Source of the DNA: Vibrio mimicus
GTDB lineage: Bacteria; Pseudomonadota; Gammaproteobacteria; Enterobacterales; Vibrionaceae
DNA: 64,000 nucleotides
Assembly (NCBI RefSeq): GCF_019048845.1
Contig: NZ_CP077426.1
Coordinates: forward strand, 233,501 to 297,500
Direction of reading: 5' to 3'
Part shown: piece after piece, positions 9,710 through 19,233 of the stretch
How positions within the stretch are numbered: the first letter of the stretch is position 1
How the letters are laid out: every line of letters starts with the position of its first letter
The notes under the pieces: model-generated
The model's input: the letters and a program-made list of their open reading frames with translations, nothing else
The model's database searches: none
Told to the model about the DNA's origin: nothing
Program-made: the position numbers and the translations under genes

Positions 9710-9727
9710 AACTCACCCTTGTGTCGT

Positions 9728-9762
9728 AACCCCAAGGCAGCTTAGGCTTCCTTGGGGTTTTT
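9728..9762 (+). terminator. terminator of cpxP
   Basis: AACCCCAAGG and CCTTGGGGTT form a 10-bp stem with a 12-nt loop, followed by more T residues. Confidence 0.9.
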
Positions 9763-9772
9763 GGCATCTTGC

Positions 9773-9905
9773 TTATATCCCTTTCAACGTGAGGCTGCTG
9801 CAGTGTGGCTTACTTTCGTTTACCCCAAGCAGAGACTCTGTCCATGATCATGGTGATGAACTCACTGGCCGTCTACCTGCAACTCTAAGTTGTTTGGGTA
9901 TATAC
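9773..9905. repeat. ERIC-type intergenic repeat (degenerate copy)
   Basis: The element is about 130 bp. It begins ATATCCC and ends GGGTATATA, giving inverted ends. It contains a recognisable but mutated ERIC core (TTTACCCCAAGCAG ... CATGGTGATGAACTCACT) and the flank GTCTACCTGCAACTC, shared with the copy at 54830-54946. ERIC elements are non-coding imperfect palindromes known from enterobacteria and vibrios. This copy fills the gap between cpxP and fieF and will be part of the fieF leader if transcription starts upstream of it. Confidence 0.75.
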
Positions 9906-9944
9906 TCGGGCTTGTTTTTAATAAATGAAAAATAAGGTAATGCG

Positions 9945-10850
9945 ATGAAAAAGGAATACGCTCGCTTAGTCACAACCGCCGCTTGGACGGCTACGACAGT
10001 AGCGACTTTGCTATTGGTGATTAAAGTGGTGGCGTGGTGGGTTACGGGATCGGTGAGCTTATTGGCTTCTTTACTTGACTCGGTACTGGATATTGCCGCT
10101 TCTGTGGTGAACCTCATCGTATTACGTTTTGCGTTGCAACCTGCCGATCATGAGCATGCGTTTGGGCATGGTAAAGCCGAATCACTGGCAGCACTGGCAC
10201 AGGCGATGTTTATTTCTGGCTCCGCCTGTTTTTTGATCCTCAACGGAGTCGATCGCTTCTTCCGTCCGCATGAATTGAATGCACCAGAATTGGGTATTTA
10301 TGTGAGTGCAGTCGCCATGTTAGTGACCTTTGGTCTCGTACTTTTTCAGCGCTATGTAGTGAAAAAAACCGGTAGTCAGGCGATAGCCGCTGATTCACTC
10401 CACTATCAATCGGATCTGCTGATGAATGCGGCAATCATGGTGGCACTAGGATTAAGCTGGTGGGGCTTTGGTCAAGCAGATGCCATTTTTGCGATCGGTA
10501 TCGGCCTCTATATCTTATTCAGTGCCTTTAAAATGGTGCATGATGCGGTACAAACCTTACTCGACCGTAAATTACCGGATGAAGAAATTGAGCAAATTCA
10601 CGCAATCTGCCTCAGTGTGGAAGGGGTGATTGGGATGCATCAATTGCGTACTCGAATGTCTGGGCCAGTAAGATTCATCCAACTTCATTTGGAATTGGAT
10701 GACAACATTTCGTTGCTCGAAGCACATCAGATCTCGGATCGAGTTGAGGAAAAGCTGGGCAATGCCTTTGTGGGGGCGGATGTTTTGATTCATCAAGACC
10801 CACATTCCGTAGTGGTTGAAGCTGAGCTGCAACAAAAAACTCCATGGTGA
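9945..10850 (+). CDS. fieF: cation-efflux pump FieF (YiiP), CDF family
   Basis: FieF is a proton-coupled Zn2+/Fe2+ exporter of the inner membrane. In 301 residues the metal sites of the E. coli protein are all present at the same numbers. Membrane site A has Asp45, Asp49 (LLDSVLDI), His153 and Asp157 (LHYQSD). Site B has Asp68, His71 and His75 (DHEHAFGHGKAE). Six membrane helices occupy about 10-205, followed by the cytoplasmic dimerisation domain. Downstream pfkA is 262 bases away and has its own leader. Confidence 0.96.
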   Translation: MKKEYARLVTTAAWTATTVATLLLVIKVVAWWVTGSVSLLASLLDSVLDIAASVVNLIVLRFALQPADHEHAFGHGKAESLAALAQAMFISGSACFLILNGVDRFFRPHELNAPELGIYVSAVAMLVTFGLVLFQRYVVKKTGSQAIAADSLHYQSDLLMNAAIMVALGLSWWGFGQADAIFAIGIGLYILFSAFKMVHDAVQTLLDRKLPDEEIEQIHAICLSVEGVIGMHQLRTRMSGPVRFIQLHLELDDNISLLEAHQISDRVEEKLGNAFVGADVLIHQDPHSVVVEAELQQKTPW

Positions 10851-11047
10851 GGCGACAAAAGAGGTCTGTTTGGCTATCTTTTCCCCAAGTTAACAAAAAA
10901 ACGCCAATTCTGATATGAATCAACACTGGCTCAGCACAAAACTGTAATACTCTTACATAAGTAGAAAACTTACAGAATTTAGTGCAAATAACAGTAGTAT
11001 TCCTAATCGGGAAAGGTAACATTACGCACAGTTTTTTGAATTTTTCT

Positions 11048-11069
11048 GTCTGGTCCCGACAAACCAGAC
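11048..11069 (+). promoter_or_regulatory. leader hairpin upstream of pfkA
   Basis: GTCTGGT (11048-11054) and ACCAGAC (11063-11069) form a 7-bp hairpin 44 bases before the pfkA start, with no T run after it. It may be a leader structure. The rest of the 262-base gap between fieF and pfkA is AT-rich without a clear operator. Confidence 0.35.
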
Positions 11070-11112
11070 GGCGTAGAAATTGATATTCGATTCGCAAAGT
11101 TCGAGGGTGAGC

Positions 11113-12075
11113 ATGATTAAAAAAATCGGTGTTTTGACGAGTGGTGGCGATGCCCCAGGTATGAACGCGGCTATTCGTGGCGTAGTGCGTACAGCACTCG
11201 GTGCAGGTCTAGAAGTGTTTGGTATTTATGACGGTTACCAAGGCCTGTATGAAGATCGTATCAAGCAGCTAGACCGTTCAAGCGTGTCTGACGTGATCAA
11301 CCGCGGCGGTACTTTTTTAGGCTCTGCACGTTTCCCACAATTTCGCGAAGTAGAAGTTCGTGAGAAAGCGATTGAAAACCTGAAAAAGCACGGCATTGAG
11401 GCCTTAGTGGTTATCGGCGGTGATGGCTCTTACATGGGTGCCAAAAAACTGACTGAAATGGGTTTTCCATGCATCGGTCTGCCAGGCACGATTGATAACG
11501 ACATCGCAGGTACCGATTACACCATCGGCTATTTGACGGCACTGAACACCGTTATTGAAGCGATTGACCGTCTGCGTGATACCTCTTCTTCACACCAACG
11601 TATCTCTATTGTTGAAATCATGGGCCGTCACTGTGGTGACCTGACTCTGACTTCAGCGATTGCGGGTGGCTGTGAATACATCATCACGCCAGAAACTGGT
11701 CTGAACATGGAACAGTTGATCTCTAATATCAAAGACGGCATCACCAAAGGTAAGAAGCATGCGATCATCGCGCTGACTGAGCTGATGATGGATGCTAATA
11801 AGCTGGCGAAAGAGATTGAAGCTGCAACAGGTCGTGAAACTCGCGCTACCGTTTTAGGCCACATCCAACGTGGTGGTAAACCAACGGCATTTGACCGTGT
11901 GCTAGCGTCACGCATGGGTAACTATGCGGTGCACCTCCTGATGGAAGGTCACGGTGGTCGTTGTGTTGGTATCCAGAAAGAGCAACTGGTTCATCACGAC
12001 ATCATTGATGCGATTGAGAACATGAAGCGTCCAGTACGCACTGATCTGTACAAAGTAGCAGAAGAGCTGTTCTAA
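11113..12075 (+). CDS. pfkA: 6-phosphofructokinase isozyme I
   Basis: PfkA phosphorylates fructose 6-phosphate to fructose 1,6-bisphosphate, the committed step of glycolysis. The ATG at 11113 is preferred over an upstream in-frame ATG at 11080: it has GAGGGTGA just upstream and gives 320 residues, the length of the E. coli enzyme. The nucleotide loop is [11 protein letters not shown] (9-19), GGDGS is at 102-106, and the catalytic Asp lies in GTIDND (125-130). The opposing enzyme glpX is convergent just downstream. Confidence 0.97.
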   Translation: MIKKIGVLTSGGDAPGMNAAIRGVVRTALGAGLEVFGIYDGYQGLYEDRIKQLDRSSVSDVINRGGTFLGSARFPQFREVEVREKAIENLKKHGIEALVVIGGDGSYMGAKKLTEMGFPCIGLPGTIDNDIAGTDYTIGYLTALNTVIEAIDRLRDTSSSHQRISIVEIMGRHCGDLTLTSAIAGGCEYIITPETGLNMEQLISNIKDGITKGKKHAIIALTELMMDANKLAKEIEAATGRETRATVLGHIQRGGKPTAFDRVLASRMGNYAVHLLMEGHGGRCVGIQKEQLVHHDIIDAIENMKRPVRTDLYKVAEELF

Positions 12076-12114
12076 GCTGAATTACGCGTATATCTAGATA
12101 CAAAAAATACAGAT

Positions 12115-12146
12115 GCAAAAAAGACCGCCAAGGCGGTCTTTTTTAT
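12115..12146. terminator. bidirectional terminator pfkA/glpX
   Basis: AAGACCGCC (12121-12129) and GGCGGTCTT (12132-12140) are flanked by an A run on the left and a T run on the right, so the hairpin can end both convergent transcripts. Confidence 0.92.
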
Positions 12147-12161
12147 GCGTGGAATTCTGAA

Positions 12162-13169
12162 TTAAAGAATGATGTCGCGCACTTGTTGGTCTTTACGCTC
12201 CAGATAGTGAATTGAGCGGATGCGACGAATCGTGCGGCAGCGGCCACGGATCAGCAGAGTTTCTGTCGTTGCAATATTACCTTTGCGGCTGATGCCATCG
12301 AGCAAATCACCTTTAGTAATACCGGTTGCTGCGAAGATGACGTTATCACTGCGTGCCATGTCTTCCATCTTCAGCACGGTGTTCGCTTCAACGCCCATTT
12401 GTTGGCAACGTTCAAGCTCTTTTGCGCCCCAAATACGGTTATCTTCCGTATCGCCTTTCACTTGGTGACGAGGCAGCAGGCGGCCTTGCATATCACCATC
12501 CAGTGCGCGGATCACCGCTGCAGACACCACACCTTCTGGCGCGCCGCCAATGCAGTACATCATGTCCACTTCACTATCGGGCATACAGGTCAGAATCGAT
12601 GCGGCGACATCGCCATCCGGCACTGCAAAAACGCGTACGCCCATCTGTTGCATTTGCGCAATCACTTGGTCGTGGCGCGGTTTGGCAAGCGTGATCACCA
12701 CCAAATCGGTTAAGGGTTTGCCGAGTGCTTTTGCGACATGGTTTAGGTTATCTTTCAGCGGCAAATTGAGGTCGATGCAGCCTTTTGCTCCGGGGCCAAC
12801 CACCAATTTTTCCATGTACATATCAGGCGCTTTCAGGAAGCTACCTTTTTCGCCCGCGGCAAGCACTGCTAACGCATTCGATTGTCCCATGGCGGTCATG
12901 CGCGTGCCTTCGATCGGGTCAACTGCAATGTCTACCGCATCGCCACCTAAGCCAACTTGCTCACCAATGTAAAGCATTGGCGCTTCATCGATTTCACCTT
13001 CACCAATCACGATTTCGCCGCTGATTTCGGTTTGATTGAGCAGGGCACGCATCACTTCCACCGCAGCACCATCGGCGGCATTTTTGTCGCCACGTCCCAA
13101 CCATTTATAGCCTGCCAGTGCGGCACCTTCAGTGACTCGGGAAAAAGCCATTGCTAAATCGCGTTTCAT
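12162..13169 (-). CDS. glpX: class II fructose-1,6-bisphosphatase GlpX
   Basis: The enzyme removes the 1-phosphate of fructose 1,6-bisphosphate in gluconeogenesis. The start is set at the ATG at 13169 (MKRDLAMAFSRVTEGAALAG), with GGAG upstream, giving 335 residues as in the family; a longer frame to 13214 adds non-conserved residues. Metal and substrate motifs include IGEGEIDEAPMLY (about 57-69), DPIEGT (about 85-90) and the basic C-terminal part. No glpFK genes lie next to it, unlike in E. coli. Confidence 0.95.
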   Translation of the reverse strand: MKRDLAMAFSRVTEGAALAGYKWLGRGDKNAADGAAVEVMRALLNQTEISGEIVIGEGEIDEAPMLYIGEQVGLGGDAVDIAVDPIEGTRMTAMGQSNALAVLAAGEKGSFLKAPDMYMEKLVVGPGAKGCIDLNLPLKDNLNHVAKALGKPLTDLVVITLAKPRHDQVIAQMQQMGVRVFAVPDGDVAASILTCMPDSEVDMMYCIGGAPEGVVSAAVIRALDGDMQGRLLPRHQVKGDTEDNRIWGAKELERCQQMGVEANTVLKMEDMARSDNVIFAATGITKGDLLDGISRKGNIATTETLLIRGRCRTIRRIRSIHYLERKDQQVRDIIL

Positions 13170-13483
13170 GTTTGCTCCAAACCAAGAGAGAAATTTTGCG
13201 CGGCATTCTATCACATTCGTAAGTAAACGTTTGCCTTTTGCAGTCGCTAGCCTTTGCCTTCGATCAAAATCGAGCGAAAAAAGCCAAGTTGTGAGTGAAT
13301 GGGTTAGTGCAAAGTGGGCTTCGCGGCCACTTCCGTTAAGCTTGCGTCAATTTGCGCGGTTTTTTTAACCGAATAGCGAAAAAGATCGAACTTAGGGCGT
13401 GTTTCTGCGCACAGGGCTGAGTAGAATGATCTCAATCAGTGAAGCCCACTTCACCTCAATCGAATCAACAAGGGTAAAACGTC
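13170..13483. promoter_or_regulatory. glpX/zapB divergent intergenic region
   Basis: This 314-base gap must carry the promoters of both divergent genes. TAGAAT near 13423 is a plausible -10 for zapB. An 11-bp inverted repeat, AAGTGGGCTTC at 13312-13322 and its complement at 13441-13451, is separated by about 118 bases and may be chance. I see no gene in it. Confidence 0.4.
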
Positions 13484-13726
13484 ATGTCTTTTGAAGTATT
13501 AGAAAAACTGGAAGCGAAAATTCAAACCGCGGTCGACACCATTGCACTGCTGCAAATGGAAGTTGAAGAGCTGAAAGAAGAAAAGCAACAGCTGCAAAAT
13601 GAAGCGCAAGAGCTGCGTGAAGCACGTGAAGCGCTTGAGCAGCGTGCACAGCAAGTTCAGCAAGAGCATGCGGCATGGCAAGAGCGAATCCGTAGCCTGC
13701 TGGGCAAAATGGAAGACGTGGAGTAA
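13484..13726 (+). CDS. zapB: cell division protein ZapB
   Basis: ZapB is a small coiled-coil protein that joins the division ring through ZapA and helps link FtsZ to the terminus-binding protein MatP. The 80-residue sequence is almost entirely heptad-like, rich in Glu, Gln, Leu and Ala, from about residue 4 to 75. It opens [20 protein letters not shown], the characteristic ZapB start. No other domain is present. It stands alone between glpX and metF. Confidence 0.93.
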   Translation: MSFEVLEKLEAKIQTAVDTIALLQMEVEELKEEKQQLQNEAQELREAREALEQRAQQVQQEHAAWQERIRSLLGKMEDVE

Positions 13727-13737
13727 TTCTCCTCATG

Positions 13738-13766
13738 AAAACGCCGACAGTGATGCCGGCGTTTTT
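13738..13766. terminator. bidirectional terminator zapB/metF
   Basis: AAAACGCCG (13738-13746) and CGGCGTTTT (13757-13765) form a stem between the convergent zapB and metF, with A and T tracts on opposite sides. Confidence 0.88.
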
Positions 13767-13788
13767 GATCTTGGCGAGGAGTATTCTT

Positions 13789-14742
<954 letters not shown>

Positions 14743-14914
14743 GTAGAATGTCGTGAATGCGCTTTGATGTCAACCTCACCATTATGAATATTACTCATGT
14801 TGATCGTGAAGCAGATTCAAGCTTGAAAAAGCAATTGAGTGCTATGTGTGGTTCAAAAAGCTAATTAATAGAAGATGATGCTTTTAATGCAAGAAAGTAT
14901 AGAAGATCGATACA

Positions 14915-14939
14915 AAAGCTCGCCATTGCGGCGAGCTTT
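14915..14939 (-). terminator. terminator of metBL
   Basis: AAAGCTCGCC (14915-14924) pairs with GGCGAGCTTT (14930-14939) around a 5-nt loop. On the minus strand it lies 25 bases after the metL stop and ends in a T-rich tract. Confidence 0.9.
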
Positions 14940-14963
14940 GTTTTAGATAGCAGAACGATAGAT

Positions 14964-17375
14964 CTAGAGTTGGCTCGCGAGCAGATTCAAATCGGACTGA
15001 ATCGCGCCAGCCGTGACTTCACGCCCTGCACCGGGACCACGGATCACCAGTGGGTTGTCCCGATACCATTTGCTTTCGATGGCAAAGATGTTGTCACACG
15101 GCAGTAAGTTGGCGAGTGGATGATCTTGCTCAAGCGCTTCAACGCCCACGCTAGCTTTGCCATTTTTCTCTAGCCTTGCAACATAGCGCAGTACCTTGCC
15201 TTGTTTCTGCGCTCGGGCGAGGCGCTCAGCGAGCTGCTCGTTGAGCAGTTTGCTGTTGTCGAGAAAATCATCCAGTGACACTGAACGCAGCTCAACGGGT
15301 ACAAGTGATTCCACTTTCACACTGCTTGGCTCGATCTCTAGGCCAGATTCACGCGCCAAGATCACCAATTTACGCATCACGTCTGAACCATCCAGATCAC
15401 AACGCGGATCGGGCTCTGTTAAACCTTGCTGCCACGCTAAATCCACCAGTTCACTGAATGGTAAGCTGCCATCGTATTGTTGAAATAACCATGAAAGGGT
15501 GCCGGAGAAAATGCCCGAAAGTGCCATGATTTCATCGCCGCTTTCACGTAAGTCGCGCACTGTGTGGTTAATTGGTAAGCCTGCGCCTACCGTGGCGTTA
15601 TACAGCCAGTGGCGGCCAATTTTGTGGAACGCATCTTTAACCTGATAGTAATAGTTGCCCGGAGCCGAGCCTGCCACTTTGTTGGCGGAAATTAAGTGTA
15701 AACCTTGTTCGGCAATGTCGAGATACTGCTGAGCAAGCTCTTCGCTGGCGGTGACATCAAGCACGACGGCTTCATCATAGCCTTCCAGCGCGCCAAGCTT
15801 TTTCAGCCAGCTTTGATCTTGGTTCGGCAGTGCTTCGTCTTGGAAATGCGTCGGAACTTGAGTGGGGTCGATGCCTTGTTCGTTAAACCAGTAGGTTTGG
15901 CTATCAACCACCGCAACCAGTTCAAAACTCATGCCGTGGCGTTGCTCCAGCTTCTCTTTTTGCTCTGCAAACAGCTTGAGCCAACTTGAACCAATATTGC
16001 CTTTACCACACAGTGCAATCGCCACGCGCTTTTGGGCTTGGAATAACTGTTTGTGGATGCCATTCACCAAGGGGTTGATTGGGGTTTGACGCAGTACGGC
16101 AACCAAACTGAGGCTTGATTCCGATGCGCTGATAAACTCGACCGGTAAGGCATTCAGTTGTTGGTAGAAACCATAGCAGTGGTTCGGGTTTTTGGTGACG
16201 CCCGCACCGACCGCAGCAATCAGGTCATAGCCTTCTTTGAGTTTGATTTCGGCTTCGAACGCGGCATCTTGCAGCGCCGCAAACGCACCAGGCGCAATTT
16301 CTGCTGTGTAAGCTAAACGCAAACGGTATTGGTCAGGTTGCGCTTCGTAAGTCAGAGGTTGCAGTTGCACGCGCTGCAAGTGCTGTAACACATCTTCTTG
16401 TAAGCGTTGGAAATCATGGTGATGAGCAAAGCTCAGTTCAATCAGCAATACATCATCGAGTGAAGTAATGATTTTTGCACCGCGACCAGAGGCCAGTACA
16501 CGCTCAATGCGGGTGGAACCTGATTCCGGTTGGTGGCTGCAACGTAAGTGAAGCTCCATGGTACTCTGCGCGACAGGTTGTAGTGTACGGCTGTGTAGCA
16601 CTGGCGCAGCTAAGCGAGCCAGCTCATTGGCTTCATCGAGTCTTAGCAGTGGCAGCAAACAGGCATCGCTGACAATGCGTGGGTCGGCGCTGTACACGCC
16701 AGCCACATCACTCCAAATGGTCACGCGTGATACTTCAGCCAGTGCGCCAATCACGGTCGCAGAATAATCGGAACCGTTACGACCGAGCAGGACAGTATCG
16801 CCCTGTTCGTTTTGCGCCATAAAACCGGTGATCACCACACGGCGCTGGGTATGTTGTGCCAACACGGCTTTCAGGAGCGGGTAAGAGCGCGCGCGATCCA
16901 CTTCCGGCTGTGTTCCCGCTTCGGCACGTAAGAATGCACGGGCATCTTGTGCCACTGCCGGTAAATCATGCTGATTTAACAATGCGGCGAGTAAACGTGC
17001 CGACCATTGCTCGCCATGTCCGAGTACCCAAGCGTATTGCGCATTGCTAAGAGGGGCGGTGAGCTCGCCTAACACGCTGATCTCTTGTTGCAATTGGTTC
17101 AATAGCGGTTCGGCTGCTTCATTGCTGAGTAGCTTAATAATCAATTCAGACTGATATTGGCGCAGTGCATGTAAAGTTTCATGGGCAACTCGGCCATCTT
17201 TACTGAGTGCTTCGACAAAACTGATCAAACGGTTCGTGGTTTTGCCAGCCGCAGAGACCACCACCAGATCTTCACTCTTCGAATAACTTTTAAGAATTTT
17301 CGTGACCCGCAGATAACATTCTGGGTCGGCAAGGCTACTACCACCAAATTTATGCAGTTGACGAGCGTGAGTCAT
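14964..17375 (-). CDS. metL: bifunctional aspartokinase II / homoserine dehydrogenase II
   Basis: The protein catalyses two steps from aspartate towards methionine: phosphorylation of aspartate and reduction of aspartate semialdehyde to homoserine. In 803 residues the kinase domain opens with HKFGGSSLAD (8-17) and includes GRNGSDYSATVIG (about 196-208). A linker region follows. The dehydrogenase begins near residue 450 with ALCGKGNIGSSWLKLF and includes NKVAGSAPGNYYY and DPRCDLDGSDVMRKL. Its start lies 12 bases after the metB stop, so the two form an operon under MetJ control. Confidence 0.96.
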   Translation of the reverse strand: MTHARQLHKFGGSSLADPECYLRVTKILKSYSKSEDLVVVSAAGKTTNRLISFVEALSKDGRVAHETLHALRQYQSELIIKLLSNEAAEPLLNQLQQEISVLGELTAPLSNAQYAWVLGHGEQWSARLLAALLNQHDLPAVAQDARAFLRAEAGTQPEVDRARSYPLLKAVLAQHTQRRVVITGFMAQNEQGDTVLLGRNGSDYSATVIGALAEVSRVTIWSDVAGVYSADPRIVSDACLLPLLRLDEANELARLAAPVLHSRTLQPVAQSTMELHLRCSHQPESGSTRIERVLASGRGAKIITSLDDVLLIELSFAHHHDFQRLQEDVLQHLQRVQLQPLTYEAQPDQYRLRLAYTAEIAPGAFAALQDAAFEAEIKLKEGYDLIAAVGAGVTKNPNHCYGFYQQLNALPVEFISASESSLSLVAVLRQTPINPLVNGIHKQLFQAQKRVAIALCGKGNIGSSWLKLFAEQKEKLEQRHGMSFELVAVVDSQTYWFNEQGIDPTQVPTHFQDEALPNQDQSWLKKLGALEGYDEAVVLDVTASEELAQQYLDIAEQGLHLISANKVAGSAPGNYYYQVKDAFHKIGRHWLYNATVGAGLPINHTVRDLRESGDEIMALSGIFSGTLSWLFQQYDGSLPFSELVDLAWQQGLTEPDPRCDLDGSDVMRKLVILARESGLEIEPSSVKVESLVPVELRSVSLDDFLDNSKLLNEQLAERLARAQKQGKVLRYVARLEKNGKASVGVEALEQDHPLANLLPCDNIFAIESKWYRDNPLVIRGPGAGREVTAGAIQSDLNLLASQL

Positions 17376-17387
17376 TCACAGGTCTCC

Positions 17388-18554
17388 TTAATTCGCTGAA
17401 AGAGTTTGCTGAAAGGCTTGGTCTAGATCGGCAATCAGATCTGAGGCATCTTCAAGACCGACGGAAAGGCGTAGCAATTGCTGTGAAATTCCAGCTTCGG
17501 CTAATGCTTCTTCACCCATCGCACGATGAGTCATGGAGGCGGGGTGGCAAATCAGGCTTTCTACCCCACCAAGTGACTCCGCCAGTGAAAACAGCGCCAA
17601 CCTGCCAACAAAGTATTTCAACTGCTCAAAACTGCCTGCAAACTCAAAACTGAGCATGGCGCCAAAGCCCGATTGCTGTTTTTTGGCAATTTCATGGCCT
17701 GGGTGGTTGGGTAGGCTTGGATGGTAAATATTGCCAACCAATGATTGAGTCTGCAGATAGGCTAAGATCTGCTGCGCACTCTCTTCATGGATGCGCATCC
17801 GCGCGCCTAAAGTGCGAATGCCACGCAAGGTCATGTAGCTATCAAATGGGGTACCGGTTGAACCTAAACAGTTACCCCACCAAGCAAACTCTTCTGCATG
17901 TTGTTTGTTTTTACAGATCAACACACCGCCAATCACATCGGAGTGACCGTTAATGTATTTGGTGGTGGAGTGCAGAACAAAATCCGCGCCTAAGGTGAGC
18001 GGTTTTTGGAATACCGGAGTTAAGAAGGTGTTATCGACCGCCACCAAAGTACCTTGCGCTTTAGCTAGTTGGCAAAGATGAGCGATGTCCACCACGCGCA
18101 CTAAAGGGTTGGAGGGGGTTTCAATCAACAGCAACTTTGGTTTGCGTGCTAAAGCTTGCGTGAGTGCTTGTTCGTTGGATTGATCTACAAACAGCACTTT
18201 GAAGTCGCCTTTTTTAGCGCGAGTGTTGAGCAAGCGATAAGTACCGCCATAGCAATCATGCGGCGCCACAATCAGATCTTCTGGGCCTAGTAACGCCGTG
18301 ATCCATAAATTGATGGCCGAAGTTCCACAGTTGGTCACCACCGCACCTTCACCGCATTCTAGCTCATATAGAGTCTGCTCTAATAGCCCACGGTTAGGGT
18401 TGCCTGACCGGGTGTAATCGTATTTAGGCACTTCGCCAAACGCGGGAAAACCATAATTGGTCGAAAGGTAAATGGGGGGTACCACGGCATGATATTGAGT
18501 ATCGGATTCAATCCCGGTACGAACCGCAATGGTGGCTGGCTTGCGTGTGGTCAT
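17388..18554 (-). CDS. metB: cystathionine gamma-synthase
   Basis: This PLP enzyme condenses an activated homoserine with cysteine to give cystathionine. The 388-residue protein has the family pattern: YTRSGNPNRGLLE (47-59), the PLP-stacking segment ending APHDCYGGTYRL, and Lys199 in HSTTKYINGHSDVIGG as Schiff-base lysine. It is first in metBL and divergent from metJ, the same arrangement as in enterobacteria. Confidence 0.96.
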   Translation of the reverse strand: MTTRKPATIAVRTGIESDTQYHAVVPPIYLSTNYGFPAFGEVPKYDYTRSGNPNRGLLEQTLYELECGEGAVVTNCGTSAINLWITALLGPEDLIVAPHDCYGGTYRLLNTRAKKGDFKVLFVDQSNEQALTQALARKPKLLLIETPSNPLVRVVDIAHLCQLAKAQGTLVAVDNTFLTPVFQKPLTLGADFVLHSTTKYINGHSDVIGGVLICKNKQHAEEFAWWGNCLGSTGTPFDSYMTLRGIRTLGARMRIHEESAQQILAYLQTQSLVGNIYHPSLPNHPGHEIAKKQQSGFGAMLSFEFAGSFEQLKYFVGRLALFSLAESLGGVESLICHPASMTHRAMGEEALAEAGISQQLLRLSVGLEDASDLIADLDQAFQQTLSAN

Positions 18555-18711
18555 GGAGTTTTCCTTGCTGGCTATTCTGTCCTAGAGTGCGTCATCATAT
18601 ACCTTTCCTGCTCAAAGCAGCAGAGAGGGTTGTCTTATGACAACGTGACCTCATATGGGGATCACATATTGTTGCCCATAAATTACTCGACACTTTACTG
18701 ATGTTAAACAA

Positions 18712-18743
18712 AGACGTCAACACTTCTAGACGTCTATATGTCT
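18712..18743. promoter_or_regulatory. four tandem MetJ boxes in the metB-metJ region
   Basis: Four contiguous 8-mers in one register match AGACGTCT: AGACGTCA (7/8), ACACTTCT (6/8), AGACGTCT (8/8) and ATATGTCT (6/8). The array lies 157 bases from metB and 76 bases from metJ, placed to repress both divergent promoters. MetJ binds such tandem arrays cooperatively with S-adenosylmethionine as corepressor. Confidence 0.92.
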
Positions 18744-18819
18744 TTGCTTATGGCAGTAAATCCCGCTAAAATTAGGGCCTTTGAAATTTCGATTCGAACC
18801 ACAATAACGAAGGTGCGCA

Positions 18820-19137
18820 ATGGCAGACTGGAATGGCGAATACATCAGCCCCTATGCAGAGCATGGGAAAAAGAGCGAGTTGGTAAAAAAAATCACGGTA
18901 TCCATTCCGCTGAAAGTTCTCAAAGTGCTAACGGATGAGAGAACACGCCGTCAAGTCAATAACTTACGTCACGCAACAAACAGTGAATTGCTGTGTGAAG
19001 CCTTCTTGCATGCCTACACCGGCCAGCCTTTGCCGACGGATGAAGACCTGCGTAAAGATCGCCCTGATGACATTCCTGCTGAAGCCAAACGTTTGATGAC
19101 CGAAATGGGGATTGAGTTCGAATCTTACGATGAGTAA
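18820..19137 (+). CDS. metJ: methionine repressor MetJ
   Basis: MetJ is a ribbon-helix-helix repressor that uses S-adenosylmethionine as corepressor. The 105-residue length equals that of the E. coli protein. The DNA-binding strand [15 protein letters not shown] (22-36) and the corepressor region [20 protein letters not shown] (about 51-70) are highly conserved. It is divergent from metBL and next to the operator array, so autoregulation is expected. Confidence 0.97.
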
Positions 19138-19183
19138 TGGTGTTCGTTAGCGCAATTCGCTAAGTGAACTGATAACGCTCATA

Positions 19184-19211
19184 AAAAAGCCCCTCGTATG
19201 AGGGGCTTTTT
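19184..19211. terminator. bidirectional terminator metJ/malic enzyme
   Basis: A perfect 12-bp stem, AAAAAGCCCCTC with GAGGGGCTTTTT around GTAT, separates two convergent genes and has T tracts on both strands. Confidence 0.95.
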
Positions 19212-19233
19212 GGTATCCATGCATGCAAGCAGA

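Noticed and set aside
12550..12972. 140-codon open frame on the plus strand
   Set aside because: It lies wholly antisense to glpX, has no ribosome-binding site or recognisable product, and follows the codon shadow of the real gene.
13312..13451. 11-bp inverted repeat about 118 bases apart upstream of zapB
   Set aside because: The arms are short and far apart, so chance is a sufficient explanation.
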